Shown: in pieces, positions 57,926 through 64,000 of the stretch
How the letters are laid out: each line of letters begins with the position of its first letter
Position numbering within the stretch: the first letter of the stretch is position 1
Source of the DNA: Microbacterium halotolerans
Lineage (GTDB): Bacteria; Actinomycetota; Actinomycetes; Actinomycetales; Microbacteriaceae
Assembly (NCBI RefSeq): GCF_003569805.1
Contig: NZ_KZ984051.1
Span: forward strand, 435,779-499,778
Direction of reading: 5' to 3'
Length of the DNA stretch: 64,000 nucleotides
The notes under the pieces: model-generated
Told to the model about the DNA's origin: nothing
Database searches by the model: none
What the model saw: the letters and a program-made list of their open reading frames with translations, nothing else
Program-made: the position numbers and the translations under genes

Positions 57926-58603
57926 TCACCCGGGCATATCCCGCGCCTCCCTCGCCGCAGCGGCCGCCCGTTCCAGCCACGCCGGGGTCTTCCCCGGGCG
58001 CTGCGGCGGCACCAGACGGCCTGCCTCGCAGTCGGCGACGAGCTGGTGCGCGCGGCGCTCGCGGGTGGCCTCCTGCTGCGCCGACATGATCCAGTGCCGC
58101 ACCGCCTTGCGGTAGCCGGGCGTCGCCTCGGCGAGGAAGGCGACCGTTGCCGCTGACGCATCGACGCTCTGCTGCAGCGCGGGCGACAACTCGGCCTCGG
58201 GGTTCTCGTGCGAGTACGTCCCCGACCTCATCTCCGACCGCCGCTCGAACGCCGCCGTCCCGGCAGGATGCATACGACCCTCGGCGGACAGTCGCTCGAC
58301 ATGCGCGATGTTCACGCGCGACCACGTGCTCCTGGCTCTGCGCGGCGTCCAGCGCTGTCTGCGCGAATCCTCGTCGATCCGCTGCGAGACCGAGTCGATC
58401 CATCCGAAGCACAGCGCCTCGATCACCGCGTCGGCCCAGGTCAGGCCGCGATCGGGCACGTGCGCGAGGTGCAGACCCATCCACAGCTCGGTCTCGGTGT
58501 CGTGATTCCGCTCCAGCCATGCGCGGAACTCCGCGGCATCGCGGAAGAACACCGCCGGCCGCTCTCCCGTGCCTCCCGGCGTCCCCGGCTGAGTCGTCAT
58601 CAT
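57926..58603 (-). CDS. YdeI/OmpD-associated family protein
   Basis: 225 residues from the ATG at 58603. AVFFRDAAEFRAWLERNHDTETELWMGLHLAHVPDRGLTWADAVIEALCFGWIDSVSQRIDEDSRRQRWTPRRARSTWSRVNIAHVERL is the YdeI-like domain, with the C-terminal LSPALQQSVDASAATVAFLAEATPGYRKAVRHWIMSAQQEATRERR. Relatives are linked to bacteriocin or antimicrobial protection, but the mechanism is not known. It is divergent from the GntR-ABC operon. Confidence 0.9.
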   Translation of the reverse strand: MMTTQPGTPGGTGERPAVFFRDAAEFRAWLERNHDTETELWMGLHLAHVPDRGLTWADAVIEALCFGWIDSVSQRIDEDSRRQRWTPRRARSTWSRVNIAHVERLSAEGRMHPAGTAAFERRSEMRSGTYSHENPEAELSPALQQSVDASAATVAFLAEATPGYRKAVRHWIMSAQQEATRERRAHQLVADCEAGRLVPPQRPGKTPAWLERAAAAAREARDMPG

Positions 58604-58657
58604 GCGGACAGCATGCCACGCCCCTCCGACATCCGGTCTTGACGACACCCAAGTTCT

Positions 58658-58685
58658 ATGGTTCATTAGTCGAGTAACTAACCAT
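58658..58685. promoter_or_regulatory. Candidate GntR operator overlapping the gntR promoter
   Basis: ATGGTT (58658-58663) pairs with AACCAT (58680-58685) and inner TTAGT (58666-58670) with ACTAA (58677-58681), giving an imperfect 28-base palindrome. A TTGACG (58639-58644) upstream may be the -35 box. The site lies just ahead of gntR (58705), as expected for autoregulation by YtrA-type repressors. Confidence 0.6.
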
Positions 58686-58704
58686 CTAACCAATCGGGAG
58701 CGAC

Positions 58705-59076
58705 GTGCTCGAAGACGACCGGCCGCTGTTCCTCCAGATCGCCGAGAGCGTGGAGGAGCAGATCATCGACGGCAGCCTCGCCGAGGAGACGAAGGCGCCG
58801 TCCACCAACGAGCTGGCCGTCTTCCACCGCATCAATCCCGCAACCGCAGCGAAGGGGATCAGCATGCTCGTCGACAAGGGAGTGCTCTACAAGCGCCGCG
58901 GCATCGGCATGTTCGTCGCCGACGGCGCCCGCGATGTGCTCCTGCGCGAACGCCGCGAAGCGTTCGTCATCGACTACGTCGCCCCCCTGCTCGCCGAGGC
59001 CGGCCGCATCGGCCTCGCCCCAGAAGACGTCCGCGCGCTCCTCACCGAGCACGCGAAGACCCAGCCTGCCAAATGA
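58705..59076 (+). CDS. GntR-family regulator, YtrA type
   Basis: 123 residues. The winged helix covers most of the N-terminal part: PLFLQIAESVEEQIIDGSLAEETKAPSTNELAVFHRINPATAAKGISMLVDKGVLYKRRGIGMFVADGAR. A short helical tail without a ligand domain is typical of the YtrA subfamily. It should repress the following ABC transporter until an envelope-active compound is sensed. The ribosome-binding site GGGAG lies close to the GTG. The stop overlaps the first possible start of the ABC gene. Confidence 0.93.
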   Translation: MLEDDRPLFLQIAESVEEQIIDGSLAEETKAPSTNELAVFHRINPATAAKGISMLVDKGVLYKRRGIGMFVADGARDVLLRERREAFVIDYVAPLLAEAGRIGLAPEDVRALLTEHAKTQPAK

Positions 59077-59087
59077 AAGGTTCCGCA

Positions 59088-60017
59088 ATGGACCCCGTCA
59101 TCGAGGTGCACGACCTCACCAAGCGCTACAAGGACACCCTCGCCCTCGACGGCGTCAGCTTCCAGGTCGAACGGAATGCCATCTACGGCTTCCTCGGTCG
59201 CAACGGCGCCGGCAAGACGACAGCGATGTCGATCCTCACCGCGCAGAACTTCGCCACGTCAGGCACGGTCCGCGTCTTCGGAGAGGATCCGTACGAGAAT
59301 CCGCGCGTGCTGAACCGGATGTGCTTCGTGCGCGAGAGCCAGAAGTATCCGGATGAGGCGAACGCCACGATCGCATTCCGCTCGGCACGCCTGTTCTTCC
59401 CGCACTGGGACCAGCAGCTGTGCGAGCGGCTGATCGGAGACTTCCAGCTGCCGCTGAAGACGCCGATCAAGAAGCTCTCACGGGGTCAGCTCTCAGCGGT
59501 CGGTGTGATCATCGGTCTCGCCTCGCGCGCCGAGATCACCTTCTTCGACGAGCCGTACCTCGGCCTCGACGCGGTCGCGCGGCAGACCTTCTACGATCGG
59601 CTGCTCGAGGACTACGCGGAGCATCCGCGCACGATTCTGCTGTCGAGCCATCTCATCGACGAGATCGCGAACCTGATCGAACGCGTGCTGGTGATCGACA
59701 ACGGCCGGATCATCATGGACCAGTCCGCAGAGGATGCGCGCGGACAGGCCACCAACATCGTCGGGGATGCCGATCTGCTCGAGCTGTTCGTCCGGGGCCG
59801 CGAGGTGCTGCACCGCGAGGGCCTCGGTCGAGTCGCCAGCGTCACCTTCCTCGGTCGGCTCTCCCCCGACGAGCGCCGCGAAGTCGAAGCGGCGGGCCTC
59901 GACCTCGCACCTGTGCCGCTGCAGCAGCTGATCGTCCGGATGACGCAGCGCGAGCCGACCGGCTCGGGCGCTGCAGGCGGCTCGACCACCGCACAGACAG
60001 AAGGAGCCAAGCGATGA
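59088..60017 (+). CDS. ABC transporter ATP-binding protein (GntR-controlled exporter type)
   Basis: 309 residues from the ATG at 59088 with AAAGG 7 bases upstream; an ATG at 59073 overlapping the gntR stop is also possible. Walker A is FLGRNGAGKTTAMSILTAQ, the signature-like LSRGQLSAVGVIIGLASRA replaces the usual LSGGQ and Walker B is ITFFDEPYLGLDAVAR. The LSRGQ variant and the 80-residue C-terminal domain are common in YtrB-like ATPases. It forms an exporter with the next gene. Confidence 0.94.
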   Translation: MDPVIEVHDLTKRYKDTLALDGVSFQVERNAIYGFLGRNGAGKTTAMSILTAQNFATSGTVRVFGEDPYENPRVLNRMCFVRESQKYPDEANATIAFRSARLFFPHWDQQLCERLIGDFQLPLKTPIKKLSRGQLSAVGVIIGLASRAEITFFDEPYLGLDAVARQTFYDRLLEDYAEHPRTILLSSHLIDEIANLIERVLVIDNGRIIMDQSAEDARGQATNIVGDADLLELFVRGREVLHREGLGRVASVTFLGRLSPDERREVEAAGLDLAPVPLQQLIVRMTQREPTGSGAAGGSTTAQTEGAKR

Positions 60018-60739
60018 CCTCCATCACCGCAACGCCGGCGGAGCGCCGGCAGAGCAGCCGCACCCTCAACGTCGTGCGCCTGCAGCTGATCAACACGCAG
60101 TCGTTCGTCTGGGTTCCGCTGATCATCCTGGCGGGGGCCGCGATCCTCTCGATCCTCATCTTCGCGATGATCCCCGGCGATGACGTCAAGATCGCAGGAG
60201 CGGCGAACGCGCCGCTGTGGTACTTCGCGGCGCTGGGCATTCAGGCGATGACCCTCACGTTCCCGTTCTCGCAGGCGATGAGCATCACGCGACGCGAGTT
60301 CTTCGTCGGCACGCTCGTCATCGGAGCGATCGGCGCAGCGATGATGGCCACGCTGTTCATCGTGCTGGCGGGCATCGAGCAGCTGACCGACGGCTACGGC
60401 GTCAACGGCTGGGTCGCCTACCTCGACTACCTCTTCGCGCCGGGCTGGCTCTCCGCATGGCTCAGCTACTTCACGTTCACGATCTTCCTGTTCGTGATCG
60501 GGTTCTGGATGGCGACGATCTGGAAGCGCTTCGGCACCTTCGCGGTCGCCGCGGTCGGCATCACGATCGGCCTCGCCGTCGTCGTTGCGATCCTCATCGT
60601 CACCCGCACCGAATCGTGGCCGTCGCTCATCGGCTGGTTCGTCGACACCGGGGCGTTCATGCTCACCCTCGGCGGCCTCGCCGTCACGGCGCTGCTCGCC
60701 GTCGGCGCATACGCGACGCTGCGGCGCGCAACGGTGTAG
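60014..60739 (+). CDS. ABC transporter permease, partner of the GntR-controlled ATPase
   Basis: 241 residues; the ATG overlaps the ATPase stop. Six hydrophobic segments are visible, including FVWVPLIILAGAAILSILIFAMIP, FVGTLVIGAIGAAMMATLFIVLAGI, WLSYFTFTIFLFVIGFWMATIW and FAVAAVGITIGLAVVVAILIV. The SMSITRREFFVG-like SQAMSITRREFFVGTLVIG segment resembles YtrC/ABC-2 permeases. The operon probably protects the envelope or exports a small peptide. Confidence 0.9.
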   Translation: MTSITATPAERRQSSRTLNVVRLQLINTQSFVWVPLIILAGAAILSILIFAMIPGDDVKIAGAANAPLWYFAALGIQAMTLTFPFSQAMSITRREFFVGTLVIGAIGAAMMATLFIVLAGIEQLTDGYGVNGWVAYLDYLFAPGWLSAWLSYFTFTIFLFVIGFWMATIWKRFGTFAVAAVGITIGLAVVVAILIVTRTESWPSLIGWFVDTGAFMLTLGGLAVTALLAVGAYATLRRATV

Positions 60740-60762
60740 GAGCACGCACGCAGGGCAGTGCA

Positions 60763-60801
60763 GTGCGGTGCGGGAGAGGCTCTGGTCTCGCCGCACCGCA
60801 C
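60763..60801. terminator. Strong hairpin between convergent permease and tetR genes
   Basis: GTGCGGTGCGG (60763-60773) and CCGCACCGCAC (60791-60801) form a perfect 11-base stem, with further pairing inside (GAGA/TCTC). It lies in the 71-base gap between the convergent genes and probably ends both transcripts, although neither side has a T run. Confidence 0.6.
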
Positions 60802-60810
60802 TCGTGCGTC

Positions 60811-61467
60811 TCAGCGAGCCGACATGCCGCGCCAGACGACGTCGAAGGCCTCGCGGCACCGCGCCATCGTCTCCGGCTCCTCCCACCTCGCCCCGCGCAC
60901 GACGAACTGGTAGTAGAACACGCCGTTGATGAGGTCGATGCATGCGTCGACGTCGAGGTCGTCGCGCAGCTCACCGCGCCGCACGGCCTCGTTGAGCGCG
61001 TCGCGCATGGCGACGCGGCGACGCCTCACGTGCGACTGCCAGTAGGCGCGCTGCAGCTCGGGGTTCTGCAGTGTGAGCACCAGACGCGTGCGGAAACGCC
61101 GATCGCTGTAGCCCGCACCGCGGGCCGTGCGCGATCCGCCGAACAGCACAGCGACGATCGTGTCCCGGACGTCGCCGGACAGATCGAACTCGATCGCTGC
61201 TCGACCACGATCCAGAGCATCGGCCACGAGCTCGGCGATGCTCGACCAGCGCCGGTAGACGGCGGCACGAGAGACGCCGCTCGCGCCGACCACCGCACTC
61301 ACCGAGACGCGCTCTCCCGCGTCGATCAGGCCGACGACCGCGTCGAGGACGCGCTCGTCGTATCCCTCCGCACGAGGGCGCCCCGGGCCGCGGGCGAAGT
61401 ACTCGCCGGTGTTCTCATCCCCCTGACCCGGCGCTGCGTCGGCCCGTCCGGCTGCCTCGAAGCTCAC
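60811..61467 (-). CDS. TetR-family transcriptional regulator
   Basis: 218 residues. The N-terminal helix-turn-helix is RPRAEGYDERVLDAVVGLIDAGERVSVSAVVGASGVSRAAVYRRWSSIAELVADALDRG (about residues 29-88). The C-terminal domain is helical and contains LVLTLQNPELQRAYWQSHVRRRRVAMRDALNEAVRRGELRDDLDVDACIDLINGVFYY. The ATG overlaps the stop of the phosphatase gene, so it is co-transcribed with phnDCE and the phosphatase, and may autoregulate them. Confidence 0.93.
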   Translation of the reverse strand: MSFEAAGRADAAPGQGDENTGEYFARGPGRPRAEGYDERVLDAVVGLIDAGERVSVSAVVGASGVSRAAVYRRWSSIAELVADALDRGRAAIEFDLSGDVRDTIVAVLFGGSRTARGAGYSDRRFRTRLVLTLQNPELQRAYWQSHVRRRRVAMRDALNEAVRRGELRDDLDVDACIDLINGVFYYQFVVRGARWEEPETMARCREAFDVVWRGMSAR

Positions 61468-62216
61468 GCGACGGCTCGCTCCCGCAGTGTGTCGACGATC
61501 CCGTCGGTCAGACCTGCGGCACGCAGCGGCTCGAGCGGATGCGCATAGGCACGGCCGAGGTGGGCGAGCAGCCCTCGTATCGGAGCAGGCGAGAACTCGC
61601 GGCGGGTGGCGGCCGTGGCCGCCGCCTCGAGGTCCATGCCGTGCTCGGCCATGAGCGGGCGCATCATCGGGGCGATCCGCTCCATGATCGCTCGCGAGTT
61701 CTGCCCGGTGCGCGCGTAGTCCTCGACGATCACGTCCTCCGATGCCCCGAGCACGAGCAGGAGCGATGCGGCGAGCACCCCGGTGCGGTCCTGCCCTGCC
61801 GCGCAGTGGAAGGCAGCAGCGCCCCGGGAGGTCGCGATCACGGCGAGGGCCTGCACGATCCGCGGAGCGGCGCTCTCGAACATCCGCACGTACAGTCGCT
61901 CGAACGATGACTGGTCGAACGCGTTCTCCGCGGCGTCGCCGATCGACGTCAGGAACGGCACGTGGTGGAACGTCACGGGCATCGCGGCGAGCGGCCCGCG
62001 GCCTGTCAGGCTCACCTCGGCGTGCGAGCGCAGGTCGATCACCGCGGCGAGGCCGCCATCGACCAGATCGGCGGCCGAATCGGCGTCGGCCGTCGACAGG
62101 TCATCGGCGCGGATCGCGAACCCCGTCCGCATCACCCCGTCCGCGACCGGCGTCCCGCCGAGGTCGCGCAGATTCACTGGGGCGGAGAGCGCGATGTCGA
62201 GAGCGTCCAGAGTCAT
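61464..62216 (-). CDS. Tyrosine-protein phosphatase-like protein (HCx5R family)
   Basis: 250 residues from the ATG at 62216. NLRDLGGTPVADGVMRTGFAIRADDLSTAD is typical of the bacterial Y_phosphatase3 family, as is AVIDLRSHAEVSLTGRGPL. The signature HCAAGQDRTGVLAASLLLVLG keeps the Cys and Arg of the HCx5R loop and the DRTG stretch. It should remove phosphate from tyrosine, phosphoinositide or a small phosphoester. The operon position after phnE suggests a role in using an imported phosphate or phosphonate compound. Confidence 0.92.
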   Translation of the reverse strand: MTLDALDIALSAPVNLRDLGGTPVADGVMRTGFAIRADDLSTADADSAADLVDGGLAAVIDLRSHAEVSLTGRGPLAAMPVTFHHVPFLTSIGDAAENAFDQSSFERLYVRMFESAAPRIVQALAVIATSRGAAAFHCAAGQDRTGVLAASLLLVLGASEDVIVEDYARTGQNSRAIMERIAPMMRPLMAEHGMDLEAAATAATRREFSPAPIRGLLAHLGRAYAHPLEPLRAAGLTDGIVDTLRERAVA

Positions 62217-63082
62217 GTGATCCTCTTCCTGATGATGGCGCTCACCTGGTCGATGATCGTGACGAGCACGATGATGCAGATGACCATGGCGAACAGGTGT
62301 CCGTAGTCGTATCGGTTCATAGCGGTCGTCAGTTCGAGACCGATGCCCCCGGCCCCGACGAGTCCGAGAATGGTCGCTCCGCGCACATTCCCCTCGAACA
62401 GCAGCAGGGTGTAGCTGATCAGCATCGGAAGCGCCTGCGGAACGATCGCGTACTGGATGATCTGGCGCTTGGACGCGCCGACCGATTCCATTGCGATGAT
62501 CGGCCCGCGATCGACGGCCTCCATCGCCTCGGCGAAGATCTTCCCGATCGAGCCGATGGAACCGATCGTCATCGCCAGGATGCCGGCGAACGGCCCGAGG
62601 CCCACGGCAGAGACGAACATCAGCGCGATGACCAGGTCGGGCAGCGCGCGGATGACGTTCATCGTCCAACGGCACGCGTAGTACAGCCACCGCGGCGCGA
62701 CGTTGCTGGCAGCTCCGAAGGCCATGACGAGCGAGAGCGCTGCGCCGATCACGGTGCCGACGACCGCCATCTGCAGCGTCTCGATGAGCAGCTCGATGAT
62801 GAGACCGATCTGCGAGAAGTCGGGAGGGAACATCCGGAGCACGAACTCGCCCATGTTCGCCGCGCCCTCGCCGAGCTTGAGGAAATCGAACTGCGCGCCG
62901 TTCGCCGACCACACGAAGATCGCAACGGCGATGACCGCACCGACGATGAACCGCGCGCGCGGGATCCGGAAGGCCCGCTCCATGCGCTCACGCGCGCGTG
63001 AGTCGAGCGACGGCGAGGAGGTGCGCCCGTCGCGCGACGACTTGCGAGGCTTCGCGGGCGTTCTCACTTCTGCACCGGCCAT
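62213..63082 (-). CDS. phnE: Phosphonate-type ABC transporter permease PhnE
   Basis: 289 residues. After a basic tail, helices include [54 protein letters not shown] and [32 protein letters not shown]. The [40 protein letters not shown] segment is the conserved PhnE EAA loop. It forms the channel of a phosphonate/phosphite-type importer. It starts on the phnC stop and overlaps the phosphatase gene by ATGA. Confidence 0.94.
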   Translation of the reverse strand: MAGAEVRTPAKPRKSSRDGRTSSPSLDSRARERMERAFRIPRARFIVGAVIAVAIFVWSANGAQFDFLKLGEGAANMGEFVLRMFPPDFSQIGLIIELLIETLQMAVVGTVIGAALSLVMAFGAASNVAPRWLYYACRWTMNVIRALPDLVIALMFVSAVGLGPFAGILAMTIGSIGSIGKIFAEAMEAVDRGPIIAMESVGASKRQIIQYAIVPQALPMLISYTLLLFEGNVRGATILGLVGAGGIGLELTTAMNRYDYGHLFAMVICIIVLVTIIDQVSAIIRKRIT

Positions 63083-63915
63083 CAGTCCTCGTCCTCCTCT
63101 TCTTCGATGTCGTACACGCAGCCGAGCTTCTCCGCGTCGAGCTCAGCGGTGCGACCGGACACGACGATCTCTCCGTGGCGCAGGCCGACGATGCGGTCCG
63201 AGTGCGCGAGCGCCAGCGGCAGCACGTGCAGACTCACCAGCACGGGAATGCCCTCTTCACGGGCGATCGACTGCAGAAGCTCGAGCACGGTCCGGCTCAT
63301 CCTGGGGTCGAGTGAGGCGACCGGCTCGTCTGCGAGGATGACGCGCGGGTTCTGCATCAGCGCCCGCGCAATGGCGACGCGCTGCTGCTGGCCGCCGGAG
63401 AGCGAGCGCGCCTCCTCTCCTGCCTTGTGAGCGATGCCCACTCGGTCGAGGAGTTCGAGAGCGCGTCTGCGGTCCGCGCTGCGGAACGTGCCGAGCATGT
63501 TCACCGGCCCGGCGCCGTACAGCGCGCCCGTCAGCACGTTGGTGAGCGCGCTCAGCCGGCCGATCAGGTTGAACTGCTGGAAGACCTGACCGACGTGCGA
63601 GCGCAGACGACGCAGCTCGCCCCGCTTCAGGTGCGCGACATCGAATCCGCTCGCGAGGACGGTGCCGGACTCGATCGGCGCGAAACCGGTGATGGCCTTC
63701 ATCAGCGTCGACTTTCCCGATCCGGATGACCCAAGCAGCGCGACGGTCTCCCCCGCGAACAGGTCGAGATCGACCCCGTCGAGCACAACCGGCGCGTCCT
63801 GCGCGTACCGCACTCTGAGATCCCGGATGCGGGCAAGCGCCTCGCCGTCGGACGACGGCGTGTCGACGGAGGAACGAGGCGGGTGCGTCGTCACAACGGC
63901 ACTCATCGCCATCAT
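63082..63915 (-). CDS. phnC: Phosphonate-type ABC transporter ATP-binding protein PhnC
   Basis: 277 residues. Walker A is [18 protein letters not shown], the Q-loop is [21 protein letters not shown] with the PhnC-typical [10 protein letters not shown], the signature is [15 protein letters not shown] and Walker B is [12 protein letters not shown]. The C-terminal [28 protein letters not shown] ends in an acidic run. The preceding gene on the strand is the phnD end. No C-P lyase or phosphonatase gene is in the window. Confidence 0.95.
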   Translation of the reverse strand: MMAMSAVVTTHPPRSSVDTPSSDGEALARIRDLRVRYAQDAPVVLDGVDLDLFAGETVALLGSSGSGKSTLMKAITGFAPIESGTVLASGFDVAHLKRGELRRLRSHVGQVFQQFNLIGRLSALTNVLTGALYGAGPVNMLGTFRSADRRRALELLDRVGIAHKAGEEARSLSGGQQQRVAIARALMQNPRVILADEPVASLDPRMSRTVLELLQSIAREEGIPVLVSLHVLPLALAHSDRIVGLRHGEIVVSGRTAELDAEKLGCVYDIEEEEDED

Positions 63916-63918
63916 CGC

Positions 63919-64000
63919 TCAGCCCAGATCGGAGATGTCGACGCCTGCAGCGGCCGCGACATCGACGACGGGCTGGAAGACGTCGGCACCCGGTTCCAGG
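63919..64000 (-). CDS. phnD: Phosphonate-type ABC transporter substrate-binding protein PhnD, C-terminal end (cut by the window)
   Basis: Only the last 26 codons are inside the window, reading LEPGADVFQPVVDVAAAAGVDISDLG then stop. The identity is inferred from the position directly upstream of phnC-phnE (3 bases before the phnC ATG); the short tail alone is not diagnostic. Confidence 0.6.
   Translation of the reverse strand, partial: LEPGADVFQPVVDVAAAAGVDISDLG

Overview
The window looks like a chromosomal segment of a high-GC actinobacterium. The rpsF-ssb-rpsR-rplI-dnaB order, GTG starts, frequent 4-base ATGA/GTGA overlaps and NDMA-type alcohol dehydrogenases fit Microbacteriaceae (perhaps Microbacterium). 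That placement is an inference; no rRNA marker is present.

Layout, left to right. (1) 1-5702, plus strand: a type I restriction-modification operon (hsdM cut by the window edge, hsdS, hsdR) ending in an unrecognised two-helix membrane protein. (2) 5882-9335, minus strand: dnaB and the rpsF-ssb-rpsR-rplI operon. They are separated by a long intergenic region with a cluster of DnaA-box-like sites and the rplI terminator. (3) 9502-14396: small housekeeping and unknown genes (cupin, LOG protein) and an accessory clpP pair facing a ClgR/PopR-like regulator. (4) 14461-30757: a large minus-strand catabolic run. It holds two NDMA-type alcohol dehydrogenases, an aldehyde dehydrogenase, a CGSC (UGSC-family) protein with a partner, another alcohol dehydrogenase, an amidohydrolase and a peptide/nickel-type ABC importer, with two SDR enzymes and an IclR regulator nearby. 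(5) 30786-35456: aldehyde/alcohol oxidation genes (DUF779, aldehyde dehydrogenase, GAF regulator, alcohol dehydrogenase). (6) 35567-41592: a second complete Dpp-type ABC importer with a divergent Lrp/AsnC regulator. (7) 41671-54768: two small genes, then a complete type I-E CRISPR-Cas locus (cas3-cse1-cse2-cas7-cas5-cas6-cas1-cas2) and an array of 46 repeats. (8) 54769-62216: purL, small genes, a GntR-controlled ABC exporter, tetR and a tyrosine-phosphatase-like gene. (9) 62213-64000, minus strand: phosphonate-type importer phnE, phnC and the end of phnD.

The most interesting element is between the small divergent HTH gene and cas3. Two degenerate CRISPR repeats (about 42401-42428 and 42449-42477) flank a 20-nt pseudo-spacer. 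Its first 18 nt match, with one mismatch, a site (42522-42539) just upstream of the -35 box of the predicted cas promoter, next to an AAC trinucleotide that is also the likely PAM. This has the architecture of a crRNA-like regulator (CreR/CreA type) that would direct Cascade to its own promoter and repress it without cleavage.

The main array appears to be transcribed against the cas operon. The crRNA-sense strand is the minus strand, the worn repeats lie beside cas2, and the candidate leader lies between the array and purL. No tRNA, rRNA, insertion sequence or prophage was recognised.
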